Source: Bacillota bacterium
GTDB lineage: Bacteria > Bacillota > Clostridia > Acetivibrionales > DSM-1351
Direction: 5' to 3'
Assembly (NCBI GenBank): GCA_023392075.1
Contig: JAEVZU010000065.1
Coordinates: forward strand, 1 to 7,701
DNA: 7,701 nt
A program made the translations under genes and the position numbers. This document shows positions 1-5,753 of the stretch, in pieces. Numbering within the stretch: position 1 is the first letter of the stretch; each line of letters opens with the position of its first letter. The notes under the pieces are model-generated. The model saw only the letters and a program-made list of their open reading frames with translations, did no database searches and had not been told where the DNA came from.

Positions 1-420
1 AGCCAGATGATCGCAGGTACAGCCTGAAAAGGCGTACATGAGGAAAGTCCGGGCTCCATAGGGCAATGGTGCCGGGTAACTCCCGGTGAAGGTGACTTTA
101 AGGAAAGTGCAACAGAGATATACCGCCGGCTGGAAGTTAGACGTTGGAGGTTAGAGGATAGAAAATCGTATAGAAAAAACTTATGTTTTCTGTCTTCCAA
201 CATCCAACTTCTCACTTCCGGAACGGTAAGGATGGAAAGGTGAGGTAAGAGCTCACCAGCGGCATGGCGACTTGCCGGCTATGTAAACCCCACCTGGAGC
301 AACGCCGCGGAGGGACGCAATGACTGCCCGTCAGTCCCGGGGAGGTGGCTTGAGCGCTGTAGAAATACAGTGCCTAGATAGATGATCATTTAATACAGAA
401 CCCGGCTTATAGACTTACTC
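1..420 (+). ncRNA. rnpB: RNase P RNA, bacterial type A (5' end just outside the window)
   Basis: This is the catalytic RNA of ribonuclease P, which removes 5' leaders from precursor tRNAs. The universally conserved blocks appear in order: GAGGAAAGTCCGGGCTCC at 40-57, GTGCAACAGAGA at 107-118, GGTAAGG at 225-231, GGTAAGAG at 244-251, and ACAGAACCCGGCTTA near the 3' end. Long-range helices close as expected: P4 pairs CCGGG (49-53) with CCCGG (401-405), P6 pairs GGGC (61-64) with GCCC (326-329), and P2 pairs ATGATC (7-12) with GATCAT (384-389). The P16/P17/P6 arrangement marks it as type A. P1 needs GAGTAAG opposite CTTACTC at the 3' end, but only its last two bases are in the window, so roughly five or more bases are missing at the 5' end. 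The P12 helix is unusually long (separate entry). A terminator follows immediately. Confidence 0.97.
132..219 (+). repeat. Heptad-repeat hairpin forming an enlarged P12 helix of RNase P RNA
   Basis: The P12 position, between CCGCC (124-128) and GGTAAGG (225-231), holds a long imperfect inverted repeat. Arm 132-165 pairs with arm 186-219 around a 20-nt loop. By hand I count 28 Watson-Crick pairs, 2 G-U pairs and 4 mismatches over 34 positions. The left arm reads as degenerate 7-nt units (GAAGTTA, GACGTTG, GAGGTTA, GAGGATA), and the right arm as the complementary series (CAACATC, CAACTTC, TCACTTC). P12 is known to vary in length among bacteria, and heptanucleotide repeats enlarging this helix are known from heterocystous cyanobacteria. 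A comparable structure in a Clostridia-like genome suggests either independent expansion or invasion by a small palindromic repeat that P12 tolerates. Confidence 0.88.
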
Positions 421-426
421 ATTATA

Positions 427-483
427 TATACCAGAAATGCTGACCTTCATGGGTCGGCATTTCTGCGTATACGCTGTTTTTTT
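427..483 (+). terminator. Intrinsic terminator of rnpB
   Basis: A 14-bp stem (432-445 with 452-465, one G-T pair) closes a 6-nt loop. It can be extended by TATA (427-430) pairing with TATA (468-471) across a small internal loop. A run of seven T follows at 477-483. This is a typical Rho-independent terminator placed seven bases after the P1 helix of rnpB. Confidence 0.9.
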
Positions 484-595
484 CAGTCTGCAAGTCGGGT
501 TTTAAATTCCACATGTACGCGTTGGGCAAATATTCAATTAACTTCTATAATGTTTTGCGAACGTCGGCCGGTGGCTTTTATCAATTCTACATTTA

Positions 596-624
596 TTGCC
601 GGGGCATATCTAAAATGATATAAT
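596..624 (+). promoter_or_regulatory. Extended -10 sigma-A promoter of the accessory cluster
   Basis: A -35-like TTGCCG (596-601) lies 17 bases before a perfect -10 TATAAT (619-624), which is preceded by TG at 616-617, giving the extended -10 motif TGnTATAAT. Transcription should begin near 631 and would leave an untranslated leader of about 70 bases before the ATG at 704. The leader contains a small hairpin (TACCA 635-639 with TGGTA 646-650). The rest of the interval 484-703 shows no gene. A weaker TATAAT at 546-551 has a poor -35. Confidence 0.6.
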
Positions 625-703
625 TGTAAAGTATTACCATGATTTTGGTAGCAGGTGAAATTCAGGATGTATTGAGTGTAATCCAGGATTTAAGGAGTGT
701 TTT

Positions 704-1210
704 ATGGAATGGCCTTTATTATTTAAAGATAAAGTTAGTATAGAAAAGTCTGTAATATACAATGATGGAAATAACCTTACTACCATATTAAGAGGTACTA
801 TGTTTAAAGGTACTGATTTTGATGCATTAAAACCTGATGAAAATGCTGACTCTTAATTATTGGAATCTTTTACTTTCAGCCACGGTTATTTATGCGATTG
901 CGTTTTTGAGTGTTATATTGAAATTCCAATTTGTGATAATGAACAAGTAGTCGACGGCCGGTTGAAAGCGGTATTAATACTTGGGAGTCCAAAGGAAAAT
1001 GGGGTTTTAGACAAAGAAAGTCTAACGGTAACTTAAGAATGAAGTGATTGTAAGTTCAGGTTTGACTGGCTATTTTGAAGATGAACTTATGGAGATTCAG
1101 AAAAACTTCCTGATGGGGTATATATGAAAGCGTGTATTAACTGTCTGTATTCTGACTATAGTCCTTATGGAAATGGGCTTTTTGGAAGGAAAATATATAT
1201 TGTTCATTGA
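704..1210 (+). pseudogene. Decayed DUF6304-family gene (one in-frame stop, two frameshifts)
   Basis: A gene starting at ATG 704, with an AAGGAG site at 692-697, reads 50 codons to TAA 854-856. The same frame continues beyond the stop with protein-like sequence (FTFSHGYLCDCVFECYIEIP) to a second TAA at 1034-1036. The reading then moves one frame, about 1032-1105 (VSSGLTGYFEDELMEIQK), and returns to the first frame at 1106 (LPDGVYMKACINCLYSDYSP, then YGNGLFG), ending at TGA 1208-1210. Joined, the pieces resemble DUF6304 proteins as I remember them, especially the FEDEL, DIQ..LP, ACINC and SDYSPYG-GLFG blocks. Those proteins continue further, so the 3' part appears lost or shifted again; a third frame gives an IYCSLR reminiscent of their next block. 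Function is unknown. The first 50-codon ORF could still be translated, but is most likely a fragment. Confidence 0.75.
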
Positions 1211-1220
1211 GGTAAAATAA

Positions 1221-1589
1221 ATGATACCTATTCAAGAGATGAATGCAAAACATCTGGATATATTAATATCTGAATATAATTGGGATGATGGGTTTCGTGT
1301 ACCTCAAATGGTTATCGATAACAAAAATTGTGAGTTGGGAACCGCTTTAAAGACCTTTTATTTAGCAGACGGATATTCTTACTTGTTGCAGAATAATATC
1401 GAAAGTTCCGAATGGTTTCAATTTGTTTTATGTTTATACAAAAGAATTTTGGATGAGAGTTTTTATAAAGGAGACTTATCTTATAGTATTCCTTTAACTA
1501 AAACACAAATATATAAACTTAAAAGGTTAATGTACCTGATATATTTATTACTGATATTTGATTTAAATAACTACAATATAGGTAGGTGA
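1221..1589 (+). CDS. DUF4274-like small protein, C-terminus probably frameshifted
   Basis: This 122-residue cytoplasmic protein has no signal peptide. Its first half carries the block YNWDDGF near residue 19, followed by DNKNCELGTALKTFYLADG at about residues 33-51, which matches DUF4274 proteins as I recall them; their function is unknown. Start ATG 1221 has GAGG at 1209-1212, overlapping the end of the preceding pseudogene. The last 20 or so residues (after LKR) are unlike the family. The alternative frame from 1526 reads VNVPDIFITDI and stops at TGA 1559-1561, a more plausible natural ending. Restoring one A in the AAAA run at 1521-1524 would join the two. As it stands, the stop falls 6 bases before the next gene's start, so the two are probably co-translated. 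Family assignment is moderate; the frameshift reading is stronger. Confidence 0.65.
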   Translation: MIPIQEMNAKHLDILISEYNWDDGFRVPQMVIDNKNCELGTALKTFYLADGYSYLLQNNIESSEWFQFVLCLYKRILDESFYKGDLSYSIPLTKTQIYKLKRLMYLIYLLLIFDLNNYNIGR

Positions 1590-1595
1590 CAAACG

Positions 1596-2210
1596 GTGAG
1601 CAATGAATTACTAAATGGATATAATTTAGACTTACAAATGCAATTAAAGGTATTAGAAAAAATCATTATGTCCAATAAAACACTTGAAGAAGTAATATCG
1701 AAAGCACATTTGAGTGGTATAGAAAATTATTATATTGGTGCAGGTTGTATTGCTCAGACTGTATGGAATTATATGTCGGGTAATCCTTTGGAATACGGCA
1801 TCAAGGATATTGATTTTGCTTTCTTTGATGATAAAAATATAGATTATAAATATGAAAACAGTGTAGTTCTAAAAATGAAAGAACTCTTTAGTAATTTACA
1901 AGTTGATATAGATGTGAAAAACCAGGCAAGAGTTCATATATGGTATGAAAATCATTTTAGCTATAAAATACAACCGTATACTTCGCTGGAAGCTGCCTTA
2001 AATACTTGGCCGACAACAGCCACAGCAATAGGGGTTAGAAGAGAGCATAATGGTGAACTGAAAGTATATGCCCCATTTGGCTTAAATGATTTGTTTGGTA
2101 AAATAGTTAGGGCAAATAAAGTACAAATAAACAGAGAAATTTATGAAGTCAAAGTGAGTCGCTGGCTCAGTACATGGCTTGACTTATTAGTCATTCCTTG
2201 GGAAAGTTGA
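1596..2210 (+). CDS. Nucleotidyltransferase family protein (NTP_transf_6 / DUF925 type)
   Basis: This 204-residue protein has the polymerase-beta-like nucleotidyltransferase fold. Residues 46-57 (YYIGAGCIAQTV) form the glycine-rich nucleotide-binding turn. DIDF at 71-74 supplies the two metal-binding aspartates (D71, D73), and VDIDV at 103-107 supplies the likely third acidic residue. Conserved family blocks follow: NQARVHIWYE (109-118), WPTTATAIGVR (138-148), YAPFGLNDLFG (158-168) and the terminal IPWE. The substrate of this family is not established; it probably transfers a nucleotidyl group to a protein or small molecule. The start is GTG 1596 with an AGGTAGGTG-like site at 1580-1588; an ATG at 1638 is possible but leaves no better ribosome site. 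Full length for the family with all key residues intact, unlike the two genes before it. Confidence 0.85.
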   Translation: MSNELLNGYNLDLQMQLKVLEKIIMSNKTLEEVISKAHLSGIENYYIGAGCIAQTVWNYMSGNPLEYGIKDIDFAFFDDKNIDYKYENSVVLKMKELFSNLQVDIDVKNQARVHIWYENHFSYKIQPYTSLEAALNTWPTTATAIGVRREHNGELKVYAPFGLNDLFGKIVRANKVQINREIYEVKVSRWLSTWLDLLVIPWES

Positions 2211-2219
2211 TTATTGCAT

Positions 2220-2224
2220 GGAGG
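2220..2224 (+). promoter_or_regulatory. Ribosome binding site GGAGG fixing the start of the HEAT-like gene
   Basis: GGAGG at 2220-2224 lies five bases before ATG 2230. It overlaps the upstream in-frame ATG at 2218, so that ATG is unlikely to be the real start. Confidence 0.75.
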
Positions 2225-2229
2225 TTACT

Positions 2230-2865
2230 ATGATAGAAAGGATAGCATCAAATTTAAGAAGAAGTGATGAAGAACCAAATATTGAACTGGCAATTTTATT
2301 ATGCACTACGAAAAATACAGAGGGAATAAAGGAAATAGTGTATGGTTTGAAAGATAAGAACACACAAATTGCTAATGACTGTATCAAAGTCCTTTATGAA
2401 ATAGGTGAAAGAGAGCCTGAATTAATTTCAGAATATGTTTATGACTTTATTCAATTATTAAAGTCAAAAAATAACCGACTGGTATGGGGAAGCATGACAG
2501 CGTTATCGAAAATTGCTTATCTAAAGCCTGAAGAGATATATAATAACCTGGATTCAGTAATAAAAGCCTACGAAAACGGAAGTGTCATAACAGTAGACAA
2601 TGCAATCAGTGTATTTGCTGAAATATGTAAAATAAATGATAAGTATGAAAAGGTTGTTTGTAAACTTATCTTTAAACATTTGGAGACATGCAGGCCAAAA
2701 GAAGTTGCCCAGCATTCGGAAAGGGCTTTTATATGTGTAAATAGCAATAATTCAAAAGAGTTTATGGATGTGCTTTTAAAGAGGAAAGAGTCTCTGACGG
2801 ATACTCAAATTAAAAGGGTAAATAAGTTAATCAAAAAAATAGAATTGGGGCAATACCATAGTTAA
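2230..2865 (+). CDS. HEAT-like helical repeat protein, function unknown
   Basis: From ATG 2230 the product is 211 residues, soluble, without signal peptide or membrane segment. It is almost wholly alpha-helical, with repeating helix pairs typical of HEAT/ARM scaffolds: IEGLK-type helices near residues 30-45, then IANDCIKVLYEIGERE, YDFIQLLKSKNNRLVWGSM, TALSKIAYLKPEEI, and ISVFAEICKI. The stretch around NNRLVWGSMTAL is highly characteristic of a conserved clostridial hypothetical family I recognise but cannot name. HEAT repeats mediate protein or nucleic-acid binding, and related folds occur in DNA alkylation repair enzymes, but no catalytic residues are evident here. It follows the nucleotidyltransferase gene by 19 bases and is probably in the same transcript. 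It is complete, ending in a lysine-rich tail. Confidence 0.75.
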   Translation: MIERIASNLRRSDEEPNIELAILLCTTKNTEGIKEIVYGLKDKNTQIANDCIKVLYEIGEREPELISEYVYDFIQLLKSKNNRLVWGSMTALSKIAYLKPEEIYNNLDSVIKAYENGSVITVDNAISVFAEICKINDKYEKVVCKLIFKHLETCRPKEVAQHSERAFICVNSNNSKEFMDVLLKRKESLTDTQIKRVNKLIKKIELGQYHS

Positions 2866-2883
2866 TCCTTTTGCATTATAATT

Positions 2884-3020
2884 GTGAAAAAAGATGGACT
2901 CAAAATATACCTCAGTGATGAAATTAAGGGGAATTCGGAATGGGAACCATGGTTTATAAATTTGGTGATATTGATAATTGCAGATTTGATTTTGCAGTGA
3001 TTCATGCTGTATATATATAA
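2884..3020 (+). pseudogene. Short unidentified coding remnant
   Basis: Between the HEAT-like and GNAT genes, two overlapping frames look protein-like but too short to be genes. One, from GTG 2884 to TGA 2998-3000, reads KKDGLKIYLSDEIKG then NSEWEPWF. The other, ending at TAA 3018-3020, reads YKFGDIDNCRFDFAVIHAVY. The first frame loses protein character near 2950, just where the second gains it, which suggests one former gene broken by a frameshift near 2950. Neither has a clear ribosome binding site. I do not recognise the family. No terminator is evident after 2865. Confidence 0.35.
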
Positions 3021-3060
3021 ATAACTTAAAGATGTTGAATTTGAACGGAGATGATGTTAT

Positions 3061-3612
3061 TTGAAAATAAACATTAGAGAAGCAATTGATTCCGATTTGC
3101 TTGACATTCTTGGACTTTATAAACAGACTGATATGGATAATGGAAACACTTTATCTGTTGAACAGGCTCAATTTATTTTTAACAAGATAAAAAATTATCC
3201 GAATTATAAAATATATATTGCAGTGGTTGATGACGAAATAATTGGGACATTTGCTTTAGCAATAATGGATAATCTTGCTCATATGGGTACACCATCGGGT
3301 TTAATTGAGGATGTGGTAGTAAAAGAAAATTGGCAAGGTAAAGGTATTGGAAAGCAAATGATGAAATTTGCAATAGAACATTGTAGGTCATATGGATGTT
3401 ATAAGGTGGCTTTGTCCAGTAACCTAAAGAGGGAAAATGCTCACCGTTTTTATGAATCTTTAGGTTTTAAAAAGCATGGGTTTAGTTTTCTATTGGACTT
3501 AACAGATGAGGTCAAGATGGTTGATAATTCATCAAACAATTATACAAAACAGCAAGTATGCAATTTTTTAGTGACATATCAGCATTTGTGTGATGATACT
3601 ACAAGATATTAA
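3061..3612 (+). CDS. GNAT-family N-acetyltransferase
   Basis: This 183-residue protein transfers an acetyl group from acetyl-CoA to an amine; the acceptor cannot be told from sequence. The N-terminal strand IREAIDSDLLDILGLY (residues 5-20) is typical for the fold. Motif A spans about 82-104 (IEDVVVKENWQGKGIGKQMM), with the acetyl-CoA pyrophosphate loop Q92-G-K-G-I-G97. Motif B is NAHRFYESLGF (126-136). The start is TTG 3061, supported by GGAG at 3047-3050 (a long 10-base spacing) and by the protein beginning correctly there; the nearby ATGs at 3051 and 3054 are out of frame and run into a stop. Residues 147-183 (after FLLDL) form a polar tail beyond the usual end of the domain, possibly the product of a lost stop codon. 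It may be read separately from the upstream cluster. Confidence 0.9.
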   Translation: MKINIREAIDSDLLDILGLYKQTDMDNGNTLSVEQAQFIFNKIKNYPNYKIYIAVVDDEIIGTFALAIMDNLAHMGTPSGLIEDVVVKENWQGKGIGKQMMKFAIEHCRSYGCYKVALSSNLKRENAHRFYESLGFKKHGFSFLLDLTDEVKMVDNSSNNYTKQQVCNFLVTYQHLCDDTTRY

Positions 3613-3771
3613 TATTTACCGTAAAATTTTTACTAAAAGAAATCTGGATTACAACATTCTCATTTTCAACCTCAATATGAAACAGTAATAAAGCGTTTAA
3701 TTTACTCCAAATTATAAAGCACGTTGATGCTCTCATTAACAGAATTATCAGCATTTGAATATGATGATAGT

Positions 3772-3777
3772 GGAGGG
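3772..3777 (+). promoter_or_regulatory. Ribosome binding site GGAGGG fixing the GH1 start
   Basis: GGAGGG at 3772-3777 is six bases before ATG 3784. The reading frame is open further upstream, to a TTG at 3724, but those 20 codons do not look like GH1 and have no ribosome site, so ATG 3784 is chosen. I see no convincing promoter or terminator in 3613-3771, only AT-rich sequence with a weak TATAAA at 3713-3718. Confidence 0.85.
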
Positions 3778-3783
3778 CATTAT

Positions 3784-5088
3784 ATGGTTTCTTTTAAATT
3801 GAGCGATGATTTTTTACTTGGAACAGCCACCGCCAGCGTACAGATTGAAGGCGGAGATACAAAAAATACGTGGTATAAATGGAGCCAGGAAGGCCACATT
3901 ACCGATAACAGCAGTCCTATAACGGCCTGTGATCACTGGAACCGGGTGGAAGAGGACACCGGGCTTCTGAAGGAACTGAATGTCCAGACTCATCGAATGA
4001 GTCTGGAATGGAGCAGAATTGAACCTGAGGCAGGCCGATTTTCAAAAGCTGCAATCAAGCATTACAGAAATGAACTGCAGCTGCTGGCAGAAAATCACAT
4101 CAAGCCCCTGGTAACACTTCACCACTTTTCGGAGCCGCAATGGTTTCAGGATATGGGGGGCTGGTTAAAACCTGAAAATTCAGATCTGTTTGCGGAATAT
4201 GTTAAATTCGCGGTGGAAAATCTGGGAGATCTGGTCAGTGAATGGGTGACCTTCAATGAACCAAATGTTTATACAAGCTTTGGCTATGAAATCGGAATAT
4301 TTCCTCCCGGGCTTAAGGACCTGTTTGAATCCAACAAAGTACGTGCTGAGCTTATAAAGACCCATGTAAGAATCTATGATCTGATTCACAGCATAAGAAA
4401 GGAAAAGAACTTTCCGGGAAAAACCATGGTTGGAGCTGCTATTCATATTCGCGTTTTTGACGGAATTACTTTTGCAGGGAGAAGCTTGGCTGCCGTTGCC
4501 GACTATTATTTCAACGAACTGTTTATGTCGGGAATGACAGAGGGAAAAATAAAACTCCCTCTGATTAAAAATGGCTATAAACATAAGAAAGGACTCTATG
4601 TGGATTTTCTTGGGATCAACTACTACACAAGAAATATTGTTGAATTTGCCTGGGATCCCAAGCTGTATTTTCACAAGTATGTAAACGATATGGGGCTTGA
4701 AAAGTCGGACCTGGGTTGGGATATCTATCCTGAAGGGCTCCTTCGCGTATGCAGAAAATATTATAAGAGATACCGGCTGCCAATTTATATCACCGAAAAT
4801 GGAATCAGCGATCGCTTTGACAATAGAAGGCCGGATTTTATTGTAAATCATCTTGCCAGGATTGCTAAAGCAATTAAAGAGGGCATTGAGGTTAAAAGGT
4901 ATTATTACTGGACTCTGATGGATAATTTTGAATGGCTGGAGGGTGAGACCACAAATTTCGGCCTGTATGACTGCGATTTCTCCACTCAGAAAAGGACGCC
5001 CAGAGGCAGTGCGGCCCTATATGCACAGATATGTAAGGAAAAAGGATATAAAAACAGGTATGACCAAATTGAAAATGTAATTGAATAA
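3784..5088 (+). CDS. Glycoside hydrolase family 1 beta-glucosidase/beta-glycosidase
   Basis: This 434-residue cytoplasmic enzyme hydrolyses beta-linked glucosides or related disaccharides by the retaining mechanism. The full (beta/alpha)8 GH1 layout is visible: LLGTATASVQIEG (11-23, with Q20 binding sugar), RMSLEWSRIEP (71-81), the HHF motif (113-115), the acid/base glutamate E159 in TFNEP, the nucleophile E338 in YITENG, and WTLMDNFEWLEG (376-387). The glutamates at 383 and 386 of the EWLEG segment contact the sugar in non-phosphorylated-substrate enzymes; the serine/lysine/tyrosine set of 6-phospho-beta-glucosidases is absent. There is no signal peptide, so substrates must be imported, but no transporter or PTS gene lies in the window. 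Its length is close to the usual 440-480. G+C is clearly higher than in flanking genes, suggesting a different history. No regulator gene is adjacent. Confidence 0.95.
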   Translation: MVSFKLSDDFLLGTATASVQIEGGDTKNTWYKWSQEGHITDNSSPITACDHWNRVEEDTGLLKELNVQTHRMSLEWSRIEPEAGRFSKAAIKHYRNELQLLAENHIKPLVTLHHFSEPQWFQDMGGWLKPENSDLFAEYVKFAVENLGDLVSEWVTFNEPNVYTSFGYEIGIFPPGLKDLFESNKVRAELIKTHVRIYDLIHSIRKEKNFPGKTMVGAAIHIRVFDGITFAGRSLAAVADYYFNELFMSGMTEGKIKLPLIKNGYKHKKGLYVDFLGINYYTRNIVEFAWDPKLYFHKYVNDMGLEKSDLGWDIYPEGLLRVCRKYYKRYRLPIYITENGISDRFDNRRPDFIVNHLARIAKAIKEGIEVKRYYYWTLMDNFEWLEGETTNFGLYDCDFSTQKRTPRGSAALYAQICKEKGYKNRYDQIENVIE

Positions 5089-5239
5089 GCAGTGTGCGCC
5101 ATATACCGTCCTTCCCAATATCGCCATTTACCATGAAAGATCCAAATGAAACCGAGAAAGAATACTTCAATTGGGGAGTGTGTTATGCAGGATTAATAGT
5201 ATAGGTGTGCGAGGTATAATTAAATGAAGTATATTCCTT
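5089..5239. other. Intergenic stretch with no supported gene
   Basis: After the GH1 stop no clear terminator is visible. The minus strand here is open and reads a short protein-like piece (VNGDIGKDGIWRT, roughly 5098-5136). It runs on into the antisense of GH1, so I do not call it a gene; it could be a further scrap of the minus-strand remnant that follows. Confidence 0.4.
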
Positions 5240-5548
5240 TCAGTTCCAGCTCAAATTCCGGGTCCATATTTCGGCTTTGAGCTTATTTTGTTTTTTCCAG
5301 TTTAAACCGTCGTCAGAGGTATAAATTAGCCCTACCCGTCCAATGAATATTGGATCATGCCTAATTCACCAACCAGAATAAATTGGCCGTCGTTATAAAT
5401 AATATCCCAGATACAGAAATTTTCAATATACCGGTTTACCGCCATTTCCAACTTTATGCCGTCCCTGGAGGTGTAAACAGTCCGTAATAATAGCCGGGAC
5501 GGATGAAGTTATTGCAGGCCATCAAATAATATTCACTGTTACAAGTAA
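5240..5548 (-). pseudogene. Remnant of a BNR/Asp-box-like repeat protein, two frameshifts
   Basis: Read on the minus strand, three pieces in different frames join into one protein-like sequence. Piece one (about 5548-5470) gives NSEYYLMACNNFIRPGYYYG. Piece two (about 5475-5332) gives TSRDGIKLEMAVNRY, then FCIWDIIYNDGQFILVGELG. Piece three (about 5353-5240) gives FIGRVGLIYTSDDGLNW and ends at the stop complementary to 5240-5242. The alternation of F-I-VGE/G strands with YTS-DG--W turns is typical of beta-propeller repeats of the sialidase/BNR or Ycf48-like kind. The frame changes lie near 5470 and 5350. No start or promoter remains upstream on the minus strand (5549-5680 is AT-rich and closed). 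It is a fragment of a larger gene, perhaps a surface or secreted propeller. Its base composition resembles GH1 more than the AT-rich genes to its right. Confidence 0.65.
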
Positions 5549-5680
5549 GTTAAATCAAGAGTTTTAATTATTGTGTATATGAAAATTTGAACTAAACACC
5601 TCAATGTTGAAACTATAATACTGTTTTTTAAAAGTAGAAATTAGTTATAATTTAATAGATTTTAAATTAAATATAAAAAA

Positions 5681-5709
5681 TTGGCAAATAATACATTAAT
5701 TGGTATAAT
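5681..5709 (+). promoter_or_regulatory. Strong sigma-A promoter of the amidase operon
   Basis: TTGGCA (5681-5686) and TATAAT (5704-5709) are separated by exactly 17 bases, five of six and six of six matches to consensus. The start of transcription should fall near 5716, giving a leader of about 38 bases with AGGAG at 5741-5745 before ATG 5754. Upstream, 5549-5680 is AT-rich and holds no gene. Confidence 0.85.
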
Positions 5710-5716
5710 GGGTTTG

Positions 5717-5728
5717 TTAGCCGGCTAA
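5717..5728. promoter_or_regulatory. 12-bp perfect palindrome at the transcription start, possible operator
   Basis: TTAGCCGGCTAA is perfectly self-complementary and its GC core stands out in an AT-rich leader. It begins at or one base after the expected +1 of the promoter at 5681-5709, where a bound repressor would block initiation. It is too short for a terminator and lacks a T run. No regulator gene is in the window. Confidence 0.4.
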
Positions 5729-5753
5729 AATAAAAATAATAGGAGTTTATCAA

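Noticed and set aside
523..551. TATAAT at 546-551 with TGGGCA at 523-528 as a promoter after rnpB
   Set aside because: The -35 match is poor and there is no TG extension; the promoter at 596-624 is better placed. It could still be a minor start.
557..968. Two copies of CGGCCGG (about 565-571 and 954-961) as a repeat or site
   Set aside because: Only about 7 bases are shared and one copy lies within the decayed coding sequence; likely chance.
3601..3635. AT-rich palindromes (AATATTAATATT-like and GTAAAATTTTTAC) after the GNAT gene as a terminator
   Set aside because: They are short, lack a proper loop and GC-rich stem, and no T run follows in the right place.
3684..3706. AGTAA...TTACT arms around AAAGCGTTTAA upstream of GH1, resembling a LacI/CcpA-type operator
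   Set aside because: The core matches a cre-like pattern only in the middle; the outer TG/CA positions fail and the centre of the arms is offset from the CG. Too weak to call.
4180..4851. Long minus-strand open frame inside GH1
   Set aside because: It is antisense to a well-supported GH1 enzyme with all catalytic motifs, and its translation has no family character.
5587..5619. TTGAAC and TATAAT as a second promoter upstream of the amidase gene
   Set aside because: The spacer is 21 bases, too long for a sigma-A promoter, and a far better promoter lies at 5681-5709.
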